Part shown: positions 1 through 7,239 of the stretch, piece after piece
Layout: every line of letters begins with the position of its first letter
Numbering within the stretch: the first letter of the stretch is position 1
Assembly: GCF_013282745.1 (NCBI RefSeq)
Contig: NZ_CP054044.1
Location: forward strand, 3,534,001-3,598,000
Source: Yersinia bercovieri ATCC 43970
GTDB lineage: Bacteria > Pseudomonadota > Gammaproteobacteria > Enterobacterales > Enterobacteriaceae
DNA length: 64,000 bases
Reading direction: 5' to 3'
Notes under the pieces: model-generated
Told to the model about the DNA's origin: nothing
Database searches by the model: none
The model's input: only the letters and a program-made list of their open reading frames with translations
Translations under genes and position numbers: made by a program

Positions 1-360
1 AGCGCTGGTGTTGAGCACCAGTGCCAGCGTGGCGCAGAAGGTGGCATCACGGAACAGCAACCAGAACGGTTGATCCTCCTGCCAACCCAACTGCACGATG
101 TCAAATTGCGACAGGCCATAGTAGATCAGCATTAATTGCAGATAGAGCGGCGTGCTGCGAAAGAAGTAGCTGATGCTGCGGATAAGCCAGGATAGCGGCC
201 GAGGGCCAAACGCCTGCCCGACCGCCATCAGTAGCGCCAGCAACATACCCGGCAGCACCGACAGTAAAAACAGTTTGGCGGTCATCGCCAGCCCGGTCGT
301 ATCCGAACCGTCGCTGAACAAAAAGGTGGGCGCGGCTTCCAGCATGGTTTGCAGGTTCAT
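1..360 (-). CDS. Polar amino-acid ABC transporter permease, HisM/ArtM type (partial)
   Basis: This would be the second inner-membrane permease of an importer for a basic or polar amino acid. The start codon is inside the window and the 3' part runs off the left edge, so about 120 residues are visible. They begin MNLQTMLEAAPTFLF and continue into hydrophobic segments, with an RSTPLYLQLMLIYYG stretch typical of HisM/ArtM-type permeases. Its ATG shares one base with the TGA of the preceding permease gene, so the two are translationally coupled. The EAA loop that contacts the ATPase lies beyond the edge. The ATP-binding subunit is not seen and is probably further left. The solute cannot be told from the permease; a methylarginine or arginine-like compound is inferred from the hydrolase gene at the head of the cluster. 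Confidence 0.85.
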   Translation of the reverse strand, partial: MNLQTMLEAAPTFLFSDGSDTTGLAMTAKLFLLSVLPGMLLALLMAVGQAFGPRPLSWLIRSISYFFRSTPLYLQLMLIYYGLSQFDIVQLGWQEDQPFWLLFRDATFCATLALVLNTSA

Positions 361-1052
361 CACTGCGCCCTCGCAGCGGTTGAGGTTGATAGCGCATAGC
401 GCCGCGCCAGCAGGCTAAAGCCCCAACTGGAGAGCGCGGTAATGACCATATAAATTATCGCCACCAGGAAGTAGAACAGGAAGGGTTTTTGCGTCGCTCG
501 CCCCGCCTGTTCCGCCAGCCACACCATATCTTCCAATCCCAAAATAGAGATCAGCGCTGACGCCTTCATCAATCCCAGCCAGTTATTATTGATGCCCGGA
601 ATAGCAAAACTGAGCATTTGCGGCAACATAATGCGTCGAAACACCTGTGCCGGACGCATACCATAGGCCACCGCCGCCTCTAACTGGCCGCGATCCACCG
701 TTTGAAACGCCCCACGGAAAGTTTCGGTGTAGTACGCGCCGAACACAATGCCAATCGCCAGCACCCCAGAGATAAAGGTGTTGAAGCGAATCGGCCCCAA
801 ACCAAATACCCCGAGGAGGCCATTCACCACCATTTCACCGCCAAAGAACAGCAGCAGCATGATCACCAGTTCAGGAATGCCGCGCACCAGGGTGGTGTAA
901 CCGGTGGAGAGCCAACGTAGCCAGCGCGGGCCAAACAGCTTGATCACCGCATTTATCAGCCCGAGGGTCAGTGCTACCGCTAATGACAGCAGCATGACAC
1001 ACAGCGACAACCCCGCCCCCTGTGCCAGTAGTGGCAAATAGTCTGTGACCAT
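360..1052 (-). CDS. Polar amino-acid ABC transporter permease, HisQ/ArtQ type
   Basis: This is the first permease of the importer, 230 residues, and would form the membrane channel with the overlapping second permease. It has about five hydrophobic segments. Near residue 124 it carries an EAA loop (EAAVAYGMRPAQVFRRIMLP), the site that contacts the ATPase in binding-protein-dependent importers. The start is supported by GGGAGG six bases before the ATG. It lies about 90 bases after the solute-binding-protein gene, in the same direction. Family placement is firm. Calling it arginine- or histidine-specific would be guesswork, because HisQ, ArtQ and lysine/ornithine permeases look alike. Confidence 0.9.
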   Translation of the reverse strand: MVTDYLPLLAQGAGLSLCVMLLSLAVALTLGLINAVIKLFGPRWLRWLSTGYTTLVRGIPELVIMLLLFFGGEMVVNGLLGVFGLGPIRFNTFISGVLAIGIVFGAYYTETFRGAFQTVDRGQLEAAVAYGMRPAQVFRRIMLPQMLSFAIPGINNNWLGLMKASALISILGLEDMVWLAEQAGRATQKPFLFYFLVAIIYMVITALSSWGFSLLARRYALSTSTAARAQ

Positions 1053-1142
1053 TATCGGCCTCCCGCCGGGTTTGGCTTGATCAAGAGAAGCAAATGGCTA
1101 TCAAGCTGCGTGGCCAGCAATATCTTCATCGCCGTCAATCGC

Positions 1143-1931
1143 TTAGCCGCCGTAGATGTCAAAGCTAAAATATCTCTTCTGGATGGCGTCATAGGTGCCA
1201 TCGGCGCGGATCGCCTTAATCGCGCCATTCAGTGCATCACGTAATGCCGGATTATCTTTACCGACCGCAATGCCCACATCAGAGGAGATGGTGTCATCCT
1301 GAATAACCGGGCCTGCAAAAGCAAATTTCTGCCCACGCGGCGTATCAATAAAGCTACTGGCGGCCTGAATATTATCTTGCAGTGACGCATTGATACGACC
1401 AGAGAGCAGATCCAGATAGACGTTATCCTGATTAGCATAGGAGACAATTTTTACTCCCTGCCCACCCCAATGTTTTTTCGCGTAGGTTTCATGAATCGAC
1501 CCGGTCTGCACGCCGACGGTTTTACCTTTGAGGCTAGCCACTTCCGGTAGTAGCGGGCTACCTTTACGCGCCACTAACTGCGCGGCGCTGCGATAGTAGC
1601 GGTCGGTGAAATCCACCTCTTTTTTGCGCTCATCGGTAATGCTGAGTGAAGCAATAATGGCATCAAATTTGCGGGCGTTAAGGGCCGCAATCATGCTTTC
1701 AAAGGGCTGTTTCACGAAGACGCATTTGGCGTGCAGATTGTCACACAGCGCATTGGCGATATCGATATCAAAACCGGTGATCTCCCCGCTGGGAGAGAGC
1801 ACGTCAAAAGGGGGATACCCCCCATCAACCCCAAAGCTTATCGTCTCAATCGCCGCAGCCGCAGCTGTGGCCGAAAGCATCGGAGCAGAAAGTATCATGC
1901 CAGTCAGTAGAGCCGCTAATGTCTTTTTCAT
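1143..1931 (-). CDS. Periplasmic amino-acid-binding protein, ArgT/HisJ family
   Basis: This is the extracytoplasmic solute receptor of the importer, about 262 residues (SBP_bac_3 family). A Sec signal peptide (MKKTLAALLTGMILSAPMLS, then Ala-rich) precedes the mature part. Family features are the FGVDGGYPPFD start, GFDIDIANALC, the ITDERKKEVDFTDRYY block and the KGKTVGVQTGS hinge region. An ATG nine bases upstream is in frame, but the GGGA preceding the MKK start is better spaced, so I place the start at 1931. The gene follows the dimethylarginine hydrolase by about 60 bases on the same strand. That suggests a methylated arginine or related compound as ligand, by context only. Confidence 0.88.
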   Translation of the reverse strand: MKKTLAALLTGMILSAPMLSATAAAAAIETISFGVDGGYPPFDVLSPSGEITGFDIDIANALCDNLHAKCVFVKQPFESMIAALNARKFDAIIASLSITDERKKEVDFTDRYYRSAAQLVARKGSPLLPEVASLKGKTVGVQTGSIHETYAKKHWGGQGVKIVSYANQDNVYLDLLSGRINASLQDNIQAASSFIDTPRGQKFAFAGPVIQDDTISSDVGIAVGKDNPALRDALNGAIKAIRADGTYDAIQKRYFSFDIYGG

Positions 1932-1991
1932 GGTTAACATCCCGGTGGTAGCAAGTGGTGATAAACGAAAAATCGTTAAAAACAGTCGTCA

Positions 1992-2750
1992 TTAGAAACG
2001 CAGTGAGAGGCAGGTCAAGCCGCCATCCATCTTTTTAAATTCATGGGTATTGAGCTGGATGATCGGCATCCCCAGTTTTTCAATTTGCGCCAGGGTGTCA
2101 GGATAACCCTGAGGGGTTATCAGCGTATCATTGATCCATAAGGTATTACCGGCGTAAGACTCCGCAGCAGGGATCACCATGGTATCAAACGCGGCAAATG
2201 CGGGATGGTGCTGATAATCCTCCGTCAGCAGCAAGGTGTTGCGGCCCACGTAGTTAACGATTGATTTCAGGTGTAACCCGGCACTCACTTCAATGGCGGT
2301 AACGCGATAGCCATAGCGCGCCACCGCGTCGGTAAATTCAGTGATACCCGCCTGATCAGTGCGTGATGTCAGCCCGATAAAAAACTGCTTATCCACCAAC
2401 AGCACATCGCCACCATCAAGATGGCCGCGACTGCTCATCCGAAAAACGGCGCGGTCAGTAAATAGTGGCTCGATGGTCTCCACCTCCCCCTGACGACTCG
2501 GCGCACCGGGATGCGTTATCACCGCCAGCTCAGGCATCACCACCGCCGTATCCTCAACGAAATGGGCATCGGGATAGGCGGGGGCCGCCGGTAAAATAGT
2601 CACTTTCAGCCCCAGTTGCAGCAAGGTATCCACATAGGCCAAAAACTGCTGACCGGTGGCGGCAATATCCGGTGCCCCCAGTTGGGAAGTGGTCTGGCCG
2701 CTAGCACAGGTTTCCGCTGGGCGTCTGGCGATGGCTTGAGTAAAGTGCAT
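1992..2750 (-). CDS. N(G),N(G)-dimethylarginine dimethylaminohydrolase (DDAH)
   Basis: DDAH hydrolyses mono- and asymmetric dimethyl-L-arginine to citrulline plus methylamine or dimethylamine. The protein has 252 residues, the usual size for bacterial DDAH. It shows the amidinotransferase-fold landmarks in order: FVEDTAVV (64-71), HLDGGDVL with Asp112, GLHLKS with His160, and the C-terminal GGLTCLSLRF with Cys247. Asp112/His160/Cys247 match the catalytic triad of the mammalian-type enzymes. The Pseudomonas enzyme has Glu in the first position. It is the first gene of the minus-strand cluster with the ABC importer, which suggests uptake and use of methylarginines. An arginine deiminase-type activity is less likely given the short length. 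There is no signal peptide, so it is cytoplasmic. An AGGA lies upstream of the ATG. Confidence 0.88.
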   Translation of the reverse strand: MHFTQAIARRPAETCASGQTTSQLGAPDIAATGQQFLAYVDTLLQLGLKVTILPAAPAYPDAHFVEDTAVVMPELAVITHPGAPSRQGEVETIEPLFTDRAVFRMSSRGHLDGGDVLLVDKQFFIGLTSRTDQAGITEFTDAVARYGYRVTAIEVSAGLHLKSIVNYVGRNTLLLTEDYQHHPAFAAFDTMVIPAAESYAGNTLWINDTLITPQGYPDTLAQIEKLGMPIIQLNTHEFKKMDGGLTCLSLRF

Positions 2751-2842
2751 AGGCGATCCTGTTAATTAAGTGTGACCAAAGGTGTTGATCTGATTATTAA
2801 ACAGATGCTGTCACCAATCAGGTTGAATCAGCCTATTATCGC

Positions 2843-2861
2843 TATACATTTACGCTGTATA
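2843..2861. promoter_or_regulatory. Inverted repeat, candidate operator
   Basis: TATACA and TGTATA form a perfect six-base inverted repeat around a seven-base spacer, in the gap between the divergent DDAH operon and the small lipoprotein gene. The position would suit a transcription-factor site for either gene. It does not match an ARG box that I can recognise, and the regulator is unknown. Confidence 0.3.
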
Positions 2862-2937
2862 TGACTTTGCAGGCGACCTATTCCGCTGTTGCACATATAA
2901 TGAGTTATCGAATGATTTAAATAGCGCGGGACACCAA

Positions 2938-3066
2938 ATGAAGATATTACCGGTAGTGATGATTGCCCTACTCTTGCTCGGCTGTGCCAATAGTGGCCAT
3001 GTTGGGGTGAGCGGCGGCTCAGGTGGCATCTCCAGTATCACTATTGGCACCGGTGTTCGCCGCTAA
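2938..3066 (+). CDS. Small lipoprotein, 42 residues, function unknown
   Basis: This short gene encodes a 42-residue protein beginning MKILPVVMIALLLLGCANSG. Its lipobox (LLLGC, Cys at residue 16) should be cleaved by signal peptidase II, leaving a mature peptide of 27 residues rich in Gly and Ser (VSGGSGGISSITIGTG). A GGGA precedes the ATG by about seven bases and the frame ends in TAA. It is divergent from the DDAH operon and is followed after about 155 bases by the Rpn-family gene on the same strand. The Gly/Ser-rich tail after an N-terminal lipid anchor resembles small lipoproteins seen elsewhere in enterobacteria, but I do not recognise a named family. The coding call rests on the lipobox, the ribosome-binding site and clean stop placement. 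Confidence 0.7.
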   Translation: MKILPVVMIALLLLGCANSGHVGVSGGSGGISSITIGTGVRR

Positions 3067-3221
3067 TGGCGGCAACTTTAACCCCCTACTTATTTCACGC
3101 TGTGATTATTCCCCCTCTGCTTATTCACCGCTATAACCTATTATTTTTACAGAAAAAAATGTTTATCCTAAAGTGGCGCTGAGTCATTGCTCACACAGAT
3201 CTCGATGACTATCATCGCCCG

Positions 3222-4106
3222 ATGAAAACCACCTCTACACCTCATGATGCACTGTTTAAGCAGTTTATGACTCGCCAGGAGACCGCGCGTGACTTTCTGG
3301 ATATTCATTTGCCCCCCGCCCTGCGGAAAATCTGTGACCTGAGAACCCTGCGGCTGGAGCCGGGCAGCTTTATCGAAAATAGCCTGCGGGCTTACTACTC
3401 CGATGTGCTCTACTCGCTAAAAACGCAGCGGCAGGACGGGTATATTTACGCCCTAATCGAACACCAAAGTTCCCCTGATAAACATATGGCTTTCCGCTTG
3501 ATGCGCTATGCCATTGCCGCTATGCAACACCATCTTGATAATGGCAACGACAAACTGCCGCTGGTGATCCCCATCCTGTTCTACCATGGGATGGTCACGC
3601 CATACCCCTATCCCATGAGCTGGCTGCAAGGGTTCAGCGAGCCAACACTGGCGGGGGAGCTGTATGGTGGCAACTTTCCGCTGATTGATGTGACCGTTAT
3701 CCCCGATGATGAAATCATGACCCACAAGGGTATCGCCTTGCTGGAACTGTTGCAGAAACATATTCGTCAACGTGACCTCTCCGAATTATCGGGTAAACTG
3801 GTCAGGTTGTTATCGAACAGTTACACTACCAAAGATCAGCTAATCTCGGTGATACATTACATACTACAAAATGGTGAAACGACTGAGCCGCAAAGGTTTA
3901 TCCTGGATCTGGCCCACCACTTGCCACAGCACGAGGAGGAACTCATGACGATTGCGCAGAAATTGAAACAAGAAGGCGAAGCTAAAGGCGAGAAGAATGC
4001 CACTCTTAAAATTGCCCGTACCATGCTCGCCAATGGTCTTGATCGCGTCACGGTAATGAAAATGACTGGGCTGAGCGATAAAGAAGTGGCGCAAATTTGC
4101 CATTGA
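3222..4106 (+). CDS. Rpn family recombination-promoting nuclease / YhgA-like transposase-related protein
   Basis: The protein has 294 residues and the Rpn/YhgA layout. It opens with HDALFKQFMTRQETARDFLDIHLP. The PD-(D/E)XK nuclease core has Asp61 (YYSDVLYS) and an E-x-Q pair at Glu80/Gln82 (LIEHQSS), followed by LVIPILFYHG. A charged Gln/Glu/Lys-rich helix and a small helical tail close the C-terminus. In E. coli, Rpn proteins are Mg-dependent DNA endonucleases that raise RecA-independent recombination, and the C-terminal part is variable and repeat-prone. The gene stands alone between a small lipoprotein gene and convergent amn. No inverted repeats mark it as an active transposon. No strong ribosome-binding site precedes the ATG. 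Confidence 0.85.
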   Translation: MKTTSTPHDALFKQFMTRQETARDFLDIHLPPALRKICDLRTLRLEPGSFIENSLRAYYSDVLYSLKTQRQDGYIYALIEHQSSPDKHMAFRLMRYAIAAMQHHLDNGNDKLPLVIPILFYHGMVTPYPYPMSWLQGFSEPTLAGELYGGNFPLIDVTVIPDDEIMTHKGIALLELLQKHIRQRDLSELSGKLVRLLSNSYTTKDQLISVIHYILQNGETTEPQRFILDLAHHLPQHEEELMTIAQKLKQEGEAKGEKNATLKIARTMLANGLDRVTVMKMTGLSDKEVAQICH

Positions 4107-4132
4107 TGCACTAGCTAACTCCCTACTTTTAC

Positions 4133-4158
4133 AGGCGATGTTGCCTTAAACGTCGCCT
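4133..4158. terminator. Possible hairpin between convergent genes
   Basis: AGGCGA and TCGCCT form a six-base stem around a 14-base loop, between the converging Rpn-family gene and amn. No clear U-tract follows on either strand, so this is a weak terminator candidate. Confidence 0.3.
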
Positions 4159-4186
4159 ACTTGCCTACTATGATTACCCCGCCCCA

Positions 4187-5647
4187 TTAGCGGAACGGCG
4201 GCTCATTGAAGGTGCGCAATTTACGTGAGTGCAGTTGATCGCCCTCTGCCCGCAGCAAATCTATCGCCCGAATACCAATCTGCAAGTGCTCAGAGATCGC
4301 CCCTTCATAGAAGTGGTTGGCCTGCCCGGGTAATTTTATCTCACCATGTAGCGGCTTATCGGAAACACAGAGCAAGGTGCCATAAGGCACGCGGAAGCGA
4401 TAACCTTGCGCCGCGATGGTGGCGCTCTCCATATCCACCGCCACCGCCCGACTTAAGCTAAAGCGCAGTGCGGAAGCAGAAAAGCGCAGTTCCCAGTTAC
4501 GATCGTCAGAGGTCACCACCGTGCCGGTTCTCAGCCGCTGTTTTACCTCGACACCCGGCATACCACTGACCATTTTAGTGGCGTCATACAGTGCCCGTTG
4601 CACCTCGGCGATGCTGGGGATCGGGATATCTGGCGGCAGCACCGCATCCAGCACATGGTCGTCACGCAAATAAGCATGGGCCAAAACATAATCGCCAATG
4701 GCCTGACTCTCACGCAGGCCACCGCAGTGCCCTATCATCAACCAGGCATGAGGCCGCAACACCGCCAGATGATCACAGATGGTTTTGGCATTTGATGGGC
4801 CTACACCAATATTCACCAGCGTAATGCCATGCCCACTCTCCGCGATTAAGTGATAGGCCGGCATCTGATGCTTTTTCCATGCCAGATCAGAGGTGGTTCT
4901 CTCTGGATCGGCATTTTCCGTCGTGATGTAGCTGCCACCGGCGCAGGATAGCGCTTGGTAGGGGCTGGTTGGGTCCAGAATTTGTTCGCAGGCCCAACTG
5001 ACAAACTCATCAACGTAGCGGCTGTAATTGGTAAACAGAATATAGGGCTGAATATCTTCTGCTGGCGTGCCGGTGTAGTGTTTCAGCCGCGCCAGTGAAA
5101 AATCGGTGCGCAGCGCATCGAAATGCGATAGCGGAAAATCGGCCGAACCGGTATCAATGCCATCAGTGATGCTATCACCAATTTTTGATAGATCAGTGGT
5201 CGGGAAGTGTTGAGCCAGCCCCGCCGTCATTGAGCGGTCAAGCACCAGGTCGGAACCGTCGATAACAAAAGGGTATGGCATCTCTTGTTGTGACGGTGTC
5301 ACTTCAAACCTCGCGCCGTACTCACTCTCCAGTAACGTCAGTTGCTCGGTCAGATATTCGCGAAACAGCGCGGGCCGCGTCACGGTGGTGCTGTATTGGC
5401 CCGTGCGTGAGAAACGCCCATAGGCGCGGGTGCGTTGATGGTCACGGAATCGGCCATCCCAACTGACACTCAGTTGCGGGTACGAAAACAGCCCCTTGGC
5501 CCGCTCACCCACATCAGGCAATCTACCGTCGTGAATAAATGCACTGATAGCATCACGTAATGCCGTCAGCGCCGACTGGTATAAACTCTCCAGTTGATCA
5601 ATCGCCTCGGTGGCTGAGAGATGGGTCGTCGCTTGTGATTGATTCAA
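4187..5647 (-). CDS. amn: AMP nucleosidase
   Basis: Amn hydrolyses AMP to adenine and ribose 5-phosphate, adjusting the purine pool in the cytoplasm. The C-terminal half keeps the phosphorylase fold, with NIGVGPSNAKTICDHLAVLRP, MIGHCGGLRESQAIGDYVLAH, VDMESATIAAQGY and LCVSDKPLHGEIKLPGQAN, and the protein ends RKLRTFNEPPFR as in E. coli. I set the start at a TTG (5647) because it has AAGGAG six bases upstream and gives 486 residues, close to the 484 of E. coli Amn. The longest open frame begins upstream at 5701 and would add 18 residues not seen in the family. It is divergent from srfA. Confidence 0.95.
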   Translation of the reverse strand: MNQSQATTHLSATEAIDQLESLYQSALTALRDAISAFIHDGRLPDVGERAKGLFSYPQLSVSWDGRFRDHQRTRAYGRFSRTGQYSTTVTRPALFREYLTEQLTLLESEYGARFEVTPSQQEMPYPFVIDGSDLVLDRSMTAGLAQHFPTTDLSKIGDSITDGIDTGSADFPLSHFDALRTDFSLARLKHYTGTPAEDIQPYILFTNYSRYVDEFVSWACEQILDPTSPYQALSCAGGSYITTENADPERTTSDLAWKKHQMPAYHLIAESGHGITLVNIGVGPSNAKTICDHLAVLRPHAWLMIGHCGGLRESQAIGDYVLAHAYLRDDHVLDAVLPPDIPIPSIAEVQRALYDATKMVSGMPGVEVKQRLRTGTVVTSDDRNWELRFSASALRFSLSRAVAVDMESATIAAQGYRFRVPYGTLLCVSDKPLHGEIKLPGQANHFYEGAISEHLQIGIRAIDLLRAEGDQLHSRKLRTFNEPPFR

Positions 5648-5927
5648 GATAACTCCTTGCAATACGTGTAAAGGCGGTGATGAGTTTACCCTACACCGCA
5701 ATGCAGCAAAATGCGCTATTTCACAGCAAACTTATTGAGTTAGGGCCAACCTCTCGGCGCAGCTTTTCATTACCCTCATCCTGTGGCGATCCCACTTTGC
5801 CCGCTAAACAACGGCCGATTTTGCCACTTATTCCGGCGTTTGATTTCCTTTATCAGCACTAAAGTAGTGGTTGTCGCAGATAGCACACTATTTTCTGCCT
5901 TGCTCTTCTTACAAAGGTCTCTTTTGC

Positions 5928-7235
5928 GTGGCGAAATCATTTTTACGCAGTGGTAGTTTGGACGATATTCTGGCGTTGGGCGAAAACGGGCAGCCGGTTT
6001 ATGTCTCAGCGCTGCAGATTAGAGAGGCATTGCGCCTTAAAAAACAACAGCATATTGCTGATTGCCTCGCCATTCCTCAGCTCAATGAGCAAGGTGACCG
6101 CATTGATTGGTACGCCCCCATTGAAGGTAAAGTGACCTCATGGCTGGCGGCCAGTAACGCGGAGCGCAAAGCGGCGATTAAGCAGCTGTCAGTCTGTCTG
6201 GCGAGCGCCAGTGATTTGTGTCAACGTGCGCAAAAATCAGACCAAGCCGCCCAGCGACTGTTTGGCGTGTTACTCGCCAAAACCATGCAGTTCCCTGATC
6301 AGAGCTACCTCTATTTGGTGGCGGGGAAACCGGTGCTGAGCTTCTGGGGCTTTGTCGGTCAGGATAAAAAGCCGCGCACTGACCCACTCGATTGCTTACG
6401 TCAAACCGCAGAGATCATTGAGCCGCCAATCACCGCGCTGAGTGCCGCACCGCTGGCGCCAGTGGTCACCCCGGTCGCCCCACCGCCGCCAGCGCCAGAA
6501 GTGCCACCCGCTCCGCTGCCGGCCACTGAACCCGCACCCGCTGTAGATCCGGTCAAAAAAACCGGCCGTTGGCTGCGATTTAGTTGGGCGCTGCCTGTAT
6601 TGGCATTAGTTATCGCATTAATAGTGCAATTTAGTGGCGGAATGACTGAGCAGCCATCTGCGGTGCCTGCGGTCAAAGCGGCCGAAGTCCAAACCGCAGC
6701 CGCTGAACCGCAAAATAGGGTTGCCGCCCCTGAAGCCAACAGGACTCAACCGCCGCTGGCACCACAACTCCCATTGAACCCTGCCACCGTGATCTCTGCA
6801 CCCAGCGTGGCGGAAGCTGCCGCAATCCCGGCTGTGAGTGCCGCGGAGAGTAAAACGGCGCTGATCTTGCCTTTTGAGGCCGTCAAAGTGGGTTCAACCG
6901 CCTTCCTTAATGGTAACTGGCGGGTCACTCCCGAGATTAAAGCCGCCCAAACAGGTAGAGCACCCAGCTTGAGATATCAGATTAACAATGGCAAAGGCAC
7001 AGCAAAAATCACCCATGGTGATAATGTCACTTGCCGTGCCAACATCACCGCCGGCGTGATGAAGTCAGGTAATTTGGTGATCAATAGCCGCTACCGGGCG
7101 CAGTGCAGCGATGGCTCTAAATATCAAATACCGGAGATTGTCTGTAAGCAAGGTGTGAGCGGCGTTGCTGAGTGCAAAGGCCGATATGATGCCAATACGA
7201 CCCTTCCCATGACGATGAAGCGTGAGACTAAATAA
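5928..7235 (+). CDS. srfA: SrfA-like protein (first gene of srfABC)
   Basis: This is the first gene of the srfABC operon, known in Salmonella and other enterobacteria as SsrB-regulated putative virulence factors whose biochemical role is unsettled. The protein starts VAKSFLRSGSLDDILALGENG and has a conserved N-terminal region up to about residue 160. A Pro/Ala-rich linker follows, then one membrane segment (WALPVLALVIALIVQF, about residue 222) and a C-terminal domain with several Cys residues (NVTCRAN, YRAQCSDG, EIVCKQG). I chose the GTG at 5928 because it restores the family N-terminus and has AAAGG about ten bases upstream. The frame is also open upstream, to 5871. The topology suggests a cytoplasmic N-terminal domain and a periplasmic Cys-rich C-terminus. 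It is coupled to srfB. Confidence 0.8.
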   Translation: MAKSFLRSGSLDDILALGENGQPVYVSALQIREALRLKKQQHIADCLAIPQLNEQGDRIDWYAPIEGKVTSWLAASNAERKAAIKQLSVCLASASDLCQRAQKSDQAAQRLFGVLLAKTMQFPDQSYLYLVAGKPVLSFWGFVGQDKKPRTDPLDCLRQTAEIIEPPITALSAAPLAPVVTPVAPPPPAPEVPPAPLPATEPAPAVDPVKKTGRWLRFSWALPVLALVIALIVQFSGGMTEQPSAVPAVKAAEVQTAAAEPQNRVAAPEANRTQPPLAPQLPLNPATVISAPSVAEAAAIPAVSAAESKTALILPFEAVKVGSTAFLNGNWRVTPEIKAAQTGRAPSLRYQINNGKGTAKITHGDNVTCRANITAGVMKSGNLVINSRYRAQCSDGSKYQIPEIVCKQGVSGVAECKGRYDANTTLPMTMKRETK

Positions 7236-7239
7236 TATT

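Noticed and set aside
3222-4106. Rpn-family gene considered as an active mobile element
   Set aside because: No terminal inverted repeats or target duplications were seen around it; the family acts as nucleases, and the gene stands alone.
6401-6928. Long open minus-strand frames opposite srfA
   Set aside because: They come from the Pro/Ala-rich linker of srfA, whose GC-rich codons leave the antisense frame open; no start signals.
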